A stretch of DNA of 64,000 nucleotides, from contig NZ_CAMDRE010000001.1 of assembly GCF_945906775.1 (NCBI RefSeq), forward strand, positions 310,001-374,000, read 5' to 3'. Below are positions 53,036 through 62,036 of the stretch, piece after piece (position 1 is the first letter of the stretch; the number at the start of each line of letters is the position of its first letter). Below the pieces are notes generated by a model. That model searched no databases, was not told where the DNA came from, and saw only the letters and a list, made by a program, of their open reading frames with translations. This DNA comes from Citrobacter sp. Marseille-Q6884. Its GTDB lineage: Bacteria; Pseudomonadota; Gammaproteobacteria; Enterobacterales; Enterobacteriaceae. The position numbers and the translations under genes were made by a program.

Positions 53036-54190
53036 ATGGCAAAACACCTTTTTACGTCCGAGTCCGTATCAGAAGGGCATCCTGACAAAATCGCTGACCA
53101 AATTTCTGATGCCGTGCTGGATGCGATCCTCGAGCAGGATCCGAAAGCACGCGTTGCCTGCGAAACCTACGTCAAAACTGGCATGGTTTTAGTTGGCGGT
53201 GAAATCACCACCAGCGCATGGGTCGACATCGAAGAGATCACGCGTAATACGGTTCGCGAAATTGGCTATGTGCATTCCGACATGGGCTTTGATGCCAACT
53301 CTTGTGCAGTGCTGAGCGCTATCGGTAAACAGTCCCCGGATATCAACCAGGGTGTTGACCGTGCCGATCCGCTGGAACAGGGTGCAGGCGACCAGGGTCT
53401 GATGTTTGGTTATGCAACCAATGAAACCGATGTACTGATGCCAGCACCGATCACTTACGCTCATCGTCTGGTACAGCGTCAGGCTGAAGTACGTAAAAAT
53501 GGCACATTGTCCTGGCTGCGCCCGGATGCCAAAAGCCAGGTGACCTTCCAGTACGACGACGGCAAGATCGTCGGTATTGATGCGGTCGTTCTGTCTACTC
53601 AGCACTCTGAAGATATTGATCAAAAATCACTGCAAGAAGCGGTGATGGAAGAGATCATCAAGCCGGTACTGCCAACTGAATGGTTGACCGCTTCGACTAA
53701 ATTCTTCATCAACCCAACCGGTCGTTTCGTTATCGGCGGCCCAATGGGCGACTGCGGCCTGACCGGTCGTAAGATCATCGTTGATACCTACGGCGGCATG
53801 GCTCGTCACGGCGGCGGTGCATTCTCTGGTAAAGATCCGTCTAAAGTTGACCGCTCTGCAGCCTACGCGGCTCGCTATGTCGCGAAAAACATCGTTGCCG
53901 CAGGCCTGGCTGACCGTTGTGAAATTCAGGTTTCCTACGCTATCGGCGTGGCTGAACCGACTTCCATCATGGTGGAAACCTTCGGGACTGAAAAAGTGCC
54001 TTCAGAGCAGCTGACCCTGCTGGTTCGCGAGTTCTTCGACCTGCGTCCGTACGGCCTGATTCAGATGCTGGATCTGCTGCACCCGATCTACAAAGAAACC
54101 GCCGCTTACGGTCACTTTGGTCGCGAACATTTCCCATGGGAAAAAACCGACAAAGCACAGCTGCTGCGTGATGCTGCCGGCCTGAAGTAA
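53036..54190 (+). CDS. metK: S-adenosylmethionine synthase
   Basis: A 384-residue enzyme that forms S-adenosylmethionine from ATP and methionine. Motifs are ESVSEGHPDKIADQ (near residue 8), GAGDQGLMFGY (near 114), and the phosphate loop GGGAFSGKDPSKVDRS (near 259). The ATG at 53036 gives the E. coli length; four extra codons upstream are open. MetJ boxes lie upstream and a strong terminator follows. It stands alone between yqgB/speA and galP. Confidence 0.98.
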   Translation: MAKHLFTSESVSEGHPDKIADQISDAVLDAILEQDPKARVACETYVKTGMVLVGGEITTSAWVDIEEITRNTVREIGYVHSDMGFDANSCAVLSAIGKQSPDINQGVDRADPLEQGAGDQGLMFGYATNETDVLMPAPITYAHRLVQRQAEVRKNGTLSWLRPDAKSQVTFQYDDGKIVGIDAVVLSTQHSEDIDQKSLQEAVMEEIIKPVLPTEWLTASTKFFINPTGRFVIGGPMGDCGLTGRKIIVDTYGGMARHGGGAFSGKDPSKVDRSAAYAARYVAKNIVAAGLADRCEIQVSYAIGVAEPTSIMVETFGTEKVPSEQLTLLVREFFDLRPYGLIQMLDLLHPIYKETAAYGHFGREHFPWEKTDKAQLLRDAAGLK

Positions 54191-54215
54191 TTTTCGCACA
54201 ACCTGTCACAAGCAG

Positions 54216-54244
54216 AGACCAGCCTGAGTGCTGGTCTTTTTTTT
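54216..54244 (+). terminator. Rho-independent terminator of metK
   Basis: AGACCAGC (54216-54223) pairs with GCTGGTCT (54230-54237) around CTGAGT, followed by a run of eight T residues. Confidence 0.92.
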
Positions 54245-54308
54245 ATGCATTCGCTCCCTTCCCTTCACCGTTTTCTGAATCACATTCTGCACGTCCCATT
54301 GAATGAAA

Positions 54309-54324
54309 ATGAAAGCGATTACAT
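54309..54324. promoter_or_regulatory. Distal gal operator-like site upstream of galP
   Basis: ATGAAAGCGATTACAT agrees with the GalR/GalS consensus GTGTAANCGNTTACAC except at three positions. It is centred 182 bases upstream of the second site, a spacing that could allow a repression loop. Confidence 0.5.
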
Positions 54325-54490
54325 TCAATCACGATCAACCCACATTGAATTTACATCCCCTTATTTCTGCAGTTTCAATACTGTTACATCATTTTTCAGC
54401 ATCGTCTTAATTTCAGACAATTACTCTTGTTCTATCCTTATATAAATCTTTTATTTTCAATGCGATAATTCATAACCACCACAAATAGCA

Positions 54491-54506
54491 GTGTAACCGA
54501 TTACAC
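54491..54506. promoter_or_regulatory. Proximal gal operator of galP
   Basis: GTGTAACCGATTACAC is a perfect match to the GalR/GalS consensus GTGTAANCGNTTACAC. It lies 91 bases before the galP start. Confidence 0.88.
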
Positions 54507-54509
54507 TAA

Positions 54510-54526
54510 TGTGATTTGAATCGCAT
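54510..54526. promoter_or_regulatory. CRP-like site upstream of galP
   Basis: TGTGATTTGAATCGCA keeps one perfect TGTGA half of the CRP site and a degenerate second half (TCGCA). It adjoins the proximal gal operator; galP is CRP-activated in E. coli. Confidence 0.5.
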
Positions 54527-54596
54527 TTTTTTACCCCGTACTCACCTACCCTTAACATCAACACGATTACCTATACCTACCCAACCGGAGGGCATC

Positions 54597-55991
54597 ATGC
54601 CTGACAATAAAAAACAGGGGCGTTCCAATAAGGCGATGACATTCTTTGTCTGCTTTCTTGCAGCCCTGGCAGGATTACTTTTTGGCCTGGATATCGGTGT
54701 TATTGCCGGTGCATTACCCTTTATCACGGATGAGTTTCAAATTACTCCGCATACCCAGGAATGGGTGGTGAGTTCCATGATGTTTGGTGCAGCGGTAGGG
54801 GCTGTCGGCAGCGGCTGGCTCTCCTTCAAGCTGGGGCGTAAAAAAAGCCTAATGATCGGCGCGATCCTGTTTGTTGCTGGCTCATTGTTCTCCGCCGCCG
54901 CACCTAACGTTGAAGTCCTGCTTCTCTCCCGCGTCTTGCTGGGTCTGGCCGTCGGTGTTGCTTCCTACACCGCACCGCTGTACCTGTCCGAAATTGCGCC
55001 GGAAAAAATTCGTGGCAGCATGATTTCCATGTATCAGTTGATGATCACCATCGGGATCCTCGGCGCCTATCTGTCGGATACCGCTTTCAGCTATAGCGGC
55101 GCATGGCGCTGGATGCTGGGCGTGATCATCATCCCTGCGCTCCTGCTGCTGGTTGGCGTTATCTTCCTGCCGGACAGCCCACGCTGGTTCGCCGCAAAAC
55201 GTCGCTTTGTCGATGCCGAACGCGTGCTGCTGCGCCTTCGTGACACCAGCGCCGAAGCAAAGCGTGAGCTGGATGAAATTCGCGAAAGCCTGAAAGTGAA
55301 GCAAAGCGGCTGGGCGCTGTTTAAAGAAAACAGTAACTTCCGTCGCGCGGTCTTCCTCGGCGTTCTGTTACAGGTGATGCAGCAGTTCACCGGGATGAAC
55401 GTCATCATGTACTACGCGCCAAAAATCTTTGAACTGGCAGGCTATACCAACACCACCGAACAGATGTGGGGCACCGTTATCGTTGGCCTGACCAACGTAC
55501 TGGCTACCTTTATCGCCATTGGTCTGGTTGACCGTTGGGGTCGTAAACCAACGCTGATTCTTGGTTTTATCGTGATGGCAGTCGGTATGGGTGTATTGGG
55601 CTCGATGATGCACCTGGGTATTCACTCTGCAACCGCTCAGTACTTCGCTGTATTGATGCTGCTGATGTTTATCGTTGGCTTCGCCATGAGCGCCGGTCCG
55701 CTGATTTGGGTACTGTGTTCTGAAATTCAGCCGCTGAAAGGCCGTGATTTCGGTATCACCTGCTCTACCGCAACCAACTGGATCGCCAACATGATCGTCG
55801 GCGCAACCTTCCTGACGATGCTGAATTCGCTGGGCAGCGCCAACACCTTCTGGGTCTACGGCGGTCTGAACGTTCTGTTCATCTTCCTGACCCTGTGGCT
55901 GATTCCTGAAACCAAAAACGTTTCTCTGGAACACATTGAACGTAACCTGATGAAAGGTCGTAAACTGCGCGAAATCGGCGCGCACGACTAA
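54597..55991 (+). CDS. galP: Galactose:H+ symporter GalP
   Basis: A 464-residue sugar porter of the major facilitator superfamily with twelve membrane helices. Diagnostic motifs are GLLFGLDIGVIAGAL (helix 1), FKLGRKKS (loop 2-3), PDSPRWF (end of helix 6), QQFTGMN with sugar-contacting Gln (helix 7), DRWGRKP (loop 8-9) and PETKN after helix 12. It takes up galactose and glucose with protons. The ATG at 54597 follows ACCGGAGGG and gives the E. coli length. GalR/GalS and CRP sites lie upstream. Confidence 0.97.
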   Translation: MPDNKKQGRSNKAMTFFVCFLAALAGLLFGLDIGVIAGALPFITDEFQITPHTQEWVVSSMMFGAAVGAVGSGWLSFKLGRKKSLMIGAILFVAGSLFSAAAPNVEVLLLSRVLLGLAVGVASYTAPLYLSEIAPEKIRGSMISMYQLMITIGILGAYLSDTAFSYSGAWRWMLGVIIIPALLLLVGVIFLPDSPRWFAAKRRFVDAERVLLRLRDTSAEAKRELDEIRESLKVKQSGWALFKENSNFRRAVFLGVLLQVMQQFTGMNVIMYYAPKIFELAGYTNTTEQMWGTVIVGLTNVLATFIAIGLVDRWGRKPTLILGFIVMAVGMGVLGSMMHLGIHSATAQYFAVLMLLMFIVGFAMSAGPLIWVLCSEIQPLKGRDFGITCSTATNWIANMIVGATFLTMLNSLGSANTFWVYGGLNVLFIFLTLWLIPETKNVSLEHIERNLMKGRKLREIGAHD

Positions 55992-55999
55992 TCACCCGA

Positions 56000-56034
56000 G
56001 GCTTCCTCCCTTATCGGGGGAAGCCTTCCTCTTG
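56000..56034 (+). terminator. Probable terminator of galP
   Basis: GGCTTCC (56000-56006) pairs with GGAAGCC (56019-56025), extended inward by a CCC/GGG pair, with TTCCTCTT after the stem. Confidence 0.65.
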
Positions 56035-56068
56035 CAGTCCCTTCCCTGTCGCACTATTCTCTGGCGTT

Positions 56069-56566
56069 ATGAAAACCTCCCGTCTTCCCATCGCCGTCCA
56101 GCAAGCCGTTATGCGCAGCCTGCGGGAAAAACTCGCCCAGGCCAATCTCAAGCTTGAACGTCACTACCCGGAACCCAAACTGGTTTACCAGCAGCGCGGA
56201 ACCGCCGCAGGTACAGCGTGGCTGCAAAGCTATGAAATCCGACTAAACCCGGTATTGCTGATGGAAAACGTCGAGGCTTTTGTTAACGAGGTGGTTCCTC
56301 ATGAGCTGGCGCATTTGCTGGTATGGAAACACTTTGGCCGCGTACCGCCACACGGCAAAGAGTGGAAATGGATGATGGAAAGCGTACTGGGCGTACCGGC
56401 CAGGCGTACGCATCAGTTTGAACTGCAATCCATACAACGTAAGACCTTTACCTACCGCTGTAAGTGTCAGGAACACCAGTTGACCGTCCGCCGCCACAAC
56501 CGCATTGTCCGCGGGGAAGCGACCTATCGCTGCGTACACTGCGGAGAACCGCTGGTTGCGGAGTAA
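56069..56566 (+). CDS. sprT: SprT-family zinc metalloprotein
   Basis: A 165-residue protein of the SprT/Spartan-like family. The zinc-protease motif HELAH is in VVPHELAHLLVWKHFG (near residue 77), and the C-terminal zinc ribbon uses Cys in YRCKCQEH (near 132) and YRCVHCGEP (near 155). The third His is near HGKEWKWMM. In E. coli it has been linked to bolA regulation, though the protease substrate is undefined. It lies between galP and endA as in relatives. Confidence 0.94.
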   Translation: MKTSRLPIAVQQAVMRSLREKLAQANLKLERHYPEPKLVYQQRGTAAGTAWLQSYEIRLNPVLLMENVEAFVNEVVPHELAHLLVWKHFGRVPPHGKEWKWMMESVLGVPARRTHQFELQSIQRKTFTYRCKCQEHQLTVRRHNRIVRGEATYRCVHCGEPLVAE

Positions 56567-56660
56567 CATTCAGAATTATCAGGAGCTTTTCTGATCCTGC
56601 TGATTGCATACATGAACAACTTTCGCTACGTTGCGGGCTCGTTTTAACACGGAGTTCGTG

Positions 56661-57368
56661 ATGTACCGTAATCTCTCTTTTGCAGTGGCGTTGCTGGCCA
56701 CCGCGCTCTCAGGTTCTGTTTTCGCCGAAGGTATCAACAGTTTCTCACAAGCTAAAGCCGCCGGCGTCAAAGTGAATGCTGACGCGCCTGGCGATTTCTA
56801 CTGCGGATGTAAAATTAACTGGCAGGGTAAGAAAGGGGTCGTTGACCTGGCCTCCTGCGGCTATAAAGTACGAAAAAATGAAAACCGCGCCAGCCGTATT
56901 GAATGGGAACACGTCGTGCCCGCCTGGCAATTTGGCCATCAACGTCAGTGCTGGCAGGACGGCGGTCGTAAAAATTGCGCCAAAGATCCGGTCTATCGCA
57001 AAATGGAAAGCGATATGCATAACCTGCAACCGGCGGTGGGTGAAGTGAACGGCGATCGCGCTAACTTCATGTACAGCCAGTGGAACGGTGGCGAAGGTCA
57101 GTACGGACAGTGCGACATGAAAGTTGACTTCAAAGAGAAAGTCGCCGAGCCGCCAGCCCGCGCTCGCGGCGCCATTGCCCGTACCTATTTTTACATGCGC
57201 GACCAGTACAATCTGACGCTCTCCCGTCAGCAAACCCAGCTTTTTAATGCCTGGAATAAACAATATCCGGTGACCGACTGGGAGTGTGAACGTGATGAAC
57301 GTATCGCAAAGGTCCAGGGGAACCATAACCCATACGTGCAACGCGCTTGCCAGGCGCAAAAGAGCTAA
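56661..57368 (+). CDS. endA: Periplasmic DNA-specific endonuclease I
   Basis: A 235-residue beta-beta-alpha-metal nuclease. Signal peptide residues 1-22 end in SVFA, placing it in the periplasm. The active-site His is in EWEHVVPAWQFG (near residue 89) and the metal Asn in DMHNLQPAVGEVNGDR (near 125). Eight Cys residues, including FYCGCKI and QRQCWQ, probably form disulfides. The ATG at 56661 follows GGAG; the frame is open 10 codons upstream but without a better start. Same length as E. coli EndA. Confidence 0.96.
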   Translation: MYRNLSFAVALLATALSGSVFAEGINSFSQAKAAGVKVNADAPGDFYCGCKINWQGKKGVVDLASCGYKVRKNENRASRIEWEHVVPAWQFGHQRQCWQDGGRKNCAKDPVYRKMESDMHNLQPAVGEVNGDRANFMYSQWNGGEGQYGQCDMKVDFKEKVAEPPARARGAIARTYFYMRDQYNLTLSRQQTQLFNAWNKQYPVTDWECERDERIAKVQGNHNPYVQRACQAQKS

Positions 57369-57443
57369 CCTACACTAGCGTCAATATTTTTAACCCATGC
57401 CCTGGCCTTTTGCAGCCCAGGGCCATGACGCGGATGTTTAATT

Positions 57444-58175
57444 ATGCGCATTCCTCGCATTTATCACCCTGAGCCACTCTCTTCCGGCAGCCAAATCTCC
57501 CTGTGTGAAGATGCTGCCAACCATATCGGTCGTGTACTGCGTATGGGGCCAGGCCAGGCTCTCCAGTTATTTGACGGCAGCAACCAGGTATTCGACGCCG
57601 AAATCATCCACGCCAGCAAAAAAAGCGTGGACGTAAAGGTGATTAACGCGGAACCCGACGATCGCGAATCACCGTTGCACATTCATCTCGGGCAGGTAAT
57701 GTCACGCGGCGAAAAAATGGAATTTACTATCCAGAAATCCATTGAGCTGGGTGTAAGCCTCATTACGCCACTTTTTTCTGAGCGCTGCGGCGTTAAACTG
57801 GATAGTGAACGCCTGAACAAGAAGCTCCAGCAGTGGCAGAAAATTGCTATTGCAGCCTGTGAACAGTGTGGTCGTAACCGGGTACCTGAAATCCGCCCGG
57901 CAATGGATCTGGAAGCGTGGTGTGCCGAACAGGATGAAGGATTGAAACTCAATCTTCACCCGCGCGCCAGTGCCAGCATCAATACGTTGCCGCTACCGGT
58001 GGAGCGCATCCGGTTGCTGATTGGCCCGGAAGGCGGACTGTCGGCCGATGAAATCGCCATGACCGCACGTTACCAGTTTACTGATATCCTGTTAGGACCT
58101 CGCGTTCTGCGTACAGAGACAACTGCGCTTACCGCCATTACCGCGCTACAGGTGCGATTTGGCGACTTAGGTTGA
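57444..58175 (+). CDS. rsmE: 16S rRNA m3U1498 methyltransferase
   Basis: A 243-residue SPOUT-class methyltransferase that modifies U1498 in helix 44 of 16S rRNA. The N-terminal PUA-like domain (about 1-75) binds RNA. The trefoil-knot S-adenosylmethionine site has GPEGGLSADE (near residue 197) and ILGPRVLRTETTA (near 215). It matches E. coli RsmE (YggJ) in length and lies between endA and gshB with a 20-base gap before gshB, indicating an operon with it. Confidence 0.96.
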   Translation: MRIPRIYHPEPLSSGSQISLCEDAANHIGRVLRMGPGQALQLFDGSNQVFDAEIIHASKKSVDVKVINAEPDDRESPLHIHLGQVMSRGEKMEFTIQKSIELGVSLITPLFSERCGVKLDSERLNKKLQQWQKIAIAACEQCGRNRVPEIRPAMDLEAWCAEQDEGLKLNLHPRASASINTLPLPVERIRLLIGPEGGLSADEIAMTARYQFTDILLGPRVLRTETTALTAITALQVRFGDLG

Positions 58176-58195
58176 AGCGTTAACGGAGAAGAACA

Positions 58196-59143
58196 ATGAT
58201 CAAGCTCGGCATCGTGATGGACCCCATCGCAAGCATCAACATCAAGAAAGATTCCAGCTTCGCTATGCTGCTGGAAGCACAACGTCGTGGTTACGAACTT
58301 CATTATATGGAGATGGCCGATCTTTATCTGATTAACGGTGAAGCCCGCGCCCACACGCGAACCCTCAGCGTCGAACAGAATTACGATAAATGGTACGAAT
58401 TTACCGGCGAGCAGGATCTGCCACTGGCCGATCTCGACGTTATTCTGATGCGTAAGGACCCGCCGTTTGATACCGAGTTCATCTACGCGACCTATATTCT
58501 GGAACGTGCGGAAGAGAAAGGTACGCTGATCGTTAACAAACCGCAGAGCCTGCGTGATTGCAATGAAAAGCTGTTCACCGCGTGGTTCGCCGACCTGACG
58601 CCGGAAACGCTGGTCACGCGCAACAAAGCGCAGCTGAAAGCCTTCTGGCAGAAACACAGCGACATTATTCTCAAACCGCTGGACGGTATGGGCGGCGCCT
58701 CTATCTTCCGCGTGAAGGAAGGCGACCCGAACCTCGGCGTGATTGCCGAAACGCTGACCGAGCACGGTACCCGCTACTGCATGGCACAGAACTATCTGCC
58801 AGCGATTAAAGACGGCGACAAACGTGTGCTGGTGGTCGATGGTGAACCGGTGCCGTACTGCCTGGCGCGTATTCCGCAGGGCGGCGAAACCCGTGGTAAC
58901 CTGGCTGCCGGTGGTCGTGGCGAACCCCGTCCGCTGACTGACAGCGACTGGGAAATTGCGCGTCGCATTGGGCCTACGCTGAAAGCCAAAGGCCTGATTT
59001 TTGTCGGCCTGGATATCATTGGCGATCGCCTGACGGAAATTAACGTCACCAGCCCAACCTGTATTCGTGAAATTGAGGCGGAATTCCCGGTTTCCATTAC
59101 CGGTATGCTGATGGACGCGATTGAAGCTCGCCTGCAAAAGTAA
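58196..59143 (+). CDS. gshB: Glutathione synthetase
   Basis: A 315-residue ATP-grasp enzyme joining gamma-glutamylcysteine and glycine. Motifs are MDPIASINIKKDSS (N-terminal substrate part), KPLDGMGGASIF (ATP-binding, near residue 160), and EINVTSPTCIREIE (metal-binding, near 280). The glycine-rich loop GGETRGNLAAGGRGEP is near 226. It follows rsmE in the same transcription unit and precedes yqgE, the usual order. Confidence 0.97.
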   Translation: MIKLGIVMDPIASINIKKDSSFAMLLEAQRRGYELHYMEMADLYLINGEARAHTRTLSVEQNYDKWYEFTGEQDLPLADLDVILMRKDPPFDTEFIYATYILERAEEKGTLIVNKPQSLRDCNEKLFTAWFADLTPETLVTRNKAQLKAFWQKHSDIILKPLDGMGGASIFRVKEGDPNLGVIAETLTEHGTRYCMAQNYLPAIKDGDKRVLVVDGEPVPYCLARIPQGGETRGNLAAGGRGEPRPLTDSDWEIARRIGPTLKAKGLIFVGLDIIGDRLTEINVTSPTCIREIEAEFPVSITGMLMDAIEARLQK

Positions 59144-59329
59144 TCAGCCATAAACAGATAGACACATAGCCATTCATGATATTTCAAGGTGGCAATCCTT
59201 AGCGTCCCCAGGCGCGTAAATGATGATGTGCCTAGGGACGCAAGGGTAAAGTGTATCGTGACATCTGTGCGCTTTGCCCACATACTGGACGCTGTTGCTT
59301 TTTTGAACCAGGAAACAGAACCTCTGACA

Positions 59330-59893
59330 ATGAATTTACAGCATCACTTTCTTATTGCCATGCCTGCTCTCCAGGACCCGATTTTCCGTCGTTCCGTGGT
59401 GTACATCTGTGAACATAATGAAAACGGCGCAATGGGGATTATCATCAATAAGCCCCTCGAAAATTTACAGATTGAAGGGATACTGGAAAAACTGAAGATT
59501 ACCCCTGAGATGCGCGATCCGGCGATTCGCCTGGATAAAGCGGTGATGCTCGGCGGCCCGCTGGCGGAAGATCGTGGGTTTATTCTGCATACCCCGCCAT
59601 CACGTTTCGCCTCCAGTATTCGTATCTCGGATAACACCATCATTACGACGTCCCGCGATGTGTTAGAGACCCTGGGTACCCAGGAGCAGCCCTCCGAAGT
59701 GCTGGTCGCGTTAGGCTACTCGTCGTGGGAAAAAGGCCAACTGGAGCAAGAGCTACTGGATAATGCCTGGCTCACTGCCCCTGCCGATCTGAACATTTTG
59801 TTTAAGACGCCGATTGCTGACCGCTGGCGCGACGCAGCAAAACTTATCGGAATAGACATTCTGACCATGCCTGGCGTGGCGGGACATGCCTGA
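59330..59893 (+). CDS. yqgE: UPF0301 (DUF179) protein YqgE
   Basis: A 187-residue DUF179 protein starting MNLQHHFLIAMPAL and containing VVYICEHNENGAMGIIINKP and GGPLAEDRGFILH. The frame is open upstream to 59189, but the ATG at 59330 gives the family length. Its stop overlaps the ruvX start by one base (TGATG), so the pair is translationally coupled; yqgE and ruvX stay together in many proteobacteria. The molecular function is not established. Confidence 0.93.
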   Translation: MNLQHHFLIAMPALQDPIFRRSVVYICEHNENGAMGIIINKPLENLQIEGILEKLKITPEMRDPAIRLDKAVMLGGPLAEDRGFILHTPPSRFASSIRISDNTIITTSRDVLETLGTQEQPSEVLVALGYSSWEKGQLEQELLDNAWLTAPADLNILFKTPIADRWRDAAKLIGIDILTMPGVAGHA

Positions 59894-60309
59894 TGAGCGG
59901 AACATTACTCTCCTTTGATTTTGGTACGAAAAGTATTGGCGTTGCCATTGGTCAGCGCGTGACCGGCACGGCCAGAGCACTGCCAGCCATCAAAGCGCAG
60001 GACGGTACGCCGGACTGGAATTTGATTGAGCGCCTGCTCAAAGAGTGGCAACCGGATGAAGTCATTGTCGGCCTGCCGCTCAATATGGATGGCACCGAGC
60101 AACCTCTTACCGCACGTGCCCGCAAATTCGCCAACCGCATTCATGGTCGTTTCGGCGTGACGGTCACGCTTCATGACGAACGCCTGAGTACCGTAGAAGC
60201 CCGCGCAGGTCTGTTTGAACAAGGCGGGTACCGTGCGCTGAATAAAGGCAAAGTGGACTCCGCTTCTGCCGTTATTATTCTCGAAAGCTATTTTGAACAG
60301 GGCTACTGA
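59893..60309 (+). CDS. ruvX: RNase H-like Holliday-junction resolvase family protein YqgF/RuvX
   Basis: A 138-residue RNase H-fold protein. The first acidic residue is in SFDFGTKSIGVAIG (near residue 8), with GLPLNMDGTEQ (near 60) and the last Asp in KVDSASAVIILESY (near 127), the family catalytic triad. YqgF acts in 16S rRNA 5' end maturation and has been proposed as a junction resolvase. It is coupled to yqgE. Length equals E. coli YqgF. Confidence 0.95.
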   Translation: MSGTLLSFDFGTKSIGVAIGQRVTGTARALPAIKAQDGTPDWNLIERLLKEWQPDEVIVGLPLNMDGTEQPLTARARKFANRIHGRFGVTVTLHDERLSTVEARAGLFEQGGYRALNKGKVDSASAVIILESYFEQGY

Positions 60310-60315
60310 GACCCG

Positions 60316-61296
60316 TTACAGCCTGCCCTGCGCCTGACGCAGTTGCAGGCTCTGAGCAAAGGTCTGCATTCCCACCTGTTGCCCGGTTTGTATCACTCCG
60401 GGAAGCTGGTGGGTTTTCCCCTCACGGATCAGATTCCCGACCGCCGCCGTATTGATGAGCAGTTCGAATAACGCGACTCGCCCTCCTTGCTTGTCTTCCT
60501 CCAGTTTTTGCGAGAGTACCGCCCGTAAACTGCCTGCCAGTTGATGGCGAACCGGCTCCTTTTCCTGTGCCGGAAACGTATCCACCAGCCGCTCCACCGC
60601 TTGTGCCGCACCGCGCGTATGGAGCGTTGCCAGCACCAGATGTCCGGTTTCCGCTGCCGTGAGCGCCAGACGAATGGTCTCTGTGTCACGCAACTCACCC
60701 AGCAGAATGACATCGGGATCTTCACGCAACGCCGCCCGTAACCCGGCAGCAAAAGAAGCGCAGTGCACGCCTATTTCCCGTTGTTGAATCAGACAGCGCT
60801 GGCTGGCATAGCGGTACTCGATAGGATCTTCCAGCGTCAGAATATGCCCCTCAACATGCTGGTTAAGATGCTCCACCATCGCCGCCAGCGTCGTGGACTT
60901 CCCACTTCCTGTGGCTCCCGTCACCAGAATCAGCCCATTTTCGCCGTGCAGCAGTTCAGGCACACTGTCAGGCGTCTGCAGCTCCTCAAGGCGCGGACAG
61001 ACAACCGGCAACAACCGTAGCGCCAGCGAAGCCCCCTGCTGATGAGCAAAAGCGCTGGCGCGCAAACGCCGGGAATCCGATAGCGCAACGGCAAAATCAA
61101 TCTGCCCCTTTTCCTGCCACTGTACCTGTTGTTGGTCACTCAGCCAGTGCAGCAGTAATGCGTCCACGTCGGGTGCGGTGAACGGCGCGATTTCTATCCT
61201 TCCTCGTATGCGCCAGCGCGCAGGCCATGCATTGCACAGGTGTAGATCCGACACGTTATGCTTTACACTAAGGGCCACTATTTCTTCCATATTCAT
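60316..61296 (-). CDS. yggR: PilT-like ATPase YggR
   Basis: A 326-residue type II/IV secretion-type ATPase of the PilT group. Walker A is GATGSGKST (near residue 127), the Asp box near LTLEDPIEYR, Walker B DPDVILLGELRD (near 196) and the His box TGHLVLATLHTRG (near 220). It resembles the retraction ATPase of type IV pili. No other pilus genes are next to it. The ATG at 61296 gives the E. coli length; it is on the opposite strand to its neighbours, divergent from yggS by 17 bases. Confidence 0.93.
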   Translation of the reverse strand: MNMEEIVALSVKHNVSDLHLCNAWPARWRIRGRIEIAPFTAPDVDALLLHWLSDQQQVQWQEKGQIDFAVALSDSRRLRASAFAHQQGASLALRLLPVVCPRLEELQTPDSVPELLHGENGLILVTGATGSGKSTTLAAMVEHLNQHVEGHILTLEDPIEYRYASQRCLIQQREIGVHCASFAAGLRAALREDPDVILLGELRDTETIRLALTAAETGHLVLATLHTRGAAQAVERLVDTFPAQEKEPVRHQLAGSLRAVLSQKLEEDKQGGRVALFELLINTAAVGNLIREGKTHQLPGVIQTGQQVGMQTFAQSLQLRQAQGRL

Positions 61297-61313
61297 ATGA
61301 ACATCCTCGGAAA

Positions 61314-62018
61314 ATGAACGATATCGCGCATAACCTGGCACATGTCCGGGACAAAATCTCAGCCGCCGCGACGCGTTGCGGGCGGTCTTCAGAAGAAGTT
61401 ACGTTACTTGCAGTCAGCAAAACCAAACCTGCGAGCGCCATCGAAGAAGCCATTGCCGCAGGGCAACGCGCGTTTGGCGAAAACTATGTTCAGGAAGGGG
61501 TGGATAAAATCCGCTACTTCAAAGAAAACGGTGTCGAGGGCCTGCAATGGCACTTTATCGGTCCGTTACAGTCCAACAAAAGCCGACTGGTGGCTGAACA
61601 TTTTGACTGGTGCCATACGATAGACCGTTTGCGTATCGCGGCCCGTCTCAGTGAGCAGCGCCCGCCACACTTGCCGCCGCTGAATGTACTGATTCAAATT
61701 AACATCAGCGATGAGAACAGTAAGTCGGGTATTCCGCTTACAGAGCTGGATGCCCTGGCCGCAGAAGTCGCCGCCCTACCGCGAATTACCCTGCGCGGGT
61801 TAATGGCGATCCCGGCGCCAGAGTCAGATTATGTAAGGCAGTTTGAAGTTGCACAGCAAATGGCTGTAGCATTTGCCGGGCTGAAAACGCGTTACCCGGA
61901 TATCGACACACTCTCACTGGGCATGTCTGATGATATGGATGCCGCCATCGCGGCGGGTAGCACGATGGTGCGCATTGGCACTGCTATTTTTGGTGCTCGT
62001 GATTACACAAAAAATTAA
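61314..62018 (+). CDS. yggS: PLP homeostasis protein YggS
   Basis: A 234-residue alanine-racemase-fold protein (COG0325/PLPBP). The PLP Lys is in LLAVSKTKP (near residue 36), and the PLP phosphate loop is SLGMSDDMDAAI (near 200). It binds PLP without known catalysis, and mutants show disturbed valine/isoleucine and vitamin B6 balance. It leads the yggS-yggT-yggU-rdgB-hemW run, conserved in relatives. Confidence 0.96.
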   Translation: MNDIAHNLAHVRDKISAAATRCGRSSEEVTLLAVSKTKPASAIEEAIAAGQRAFGENYVQEGVDKIRYFKENGVEGLQWHFIGPLQSNKSRLVAEHFDWCHTIDRLRIAARLSEQRPPHLPPLNVLIQINISDENSKSGIPLTELDALAAEVAALPRITLRGLMAIPAPESDYVRQFEVAQQMAVAFAGLKTRYPDIDTLSLGMSDDMDAAIAAGSTMVRIGTAIFGARDYTKN

Positions 62019-62036
62019 GGAAAACTGAGGAACACC

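Noticed and set aside
58070..59137. 355-codon open frame antisense to gshB
   Set aside because: Shadow of gshB; no domain and no ribosome site.
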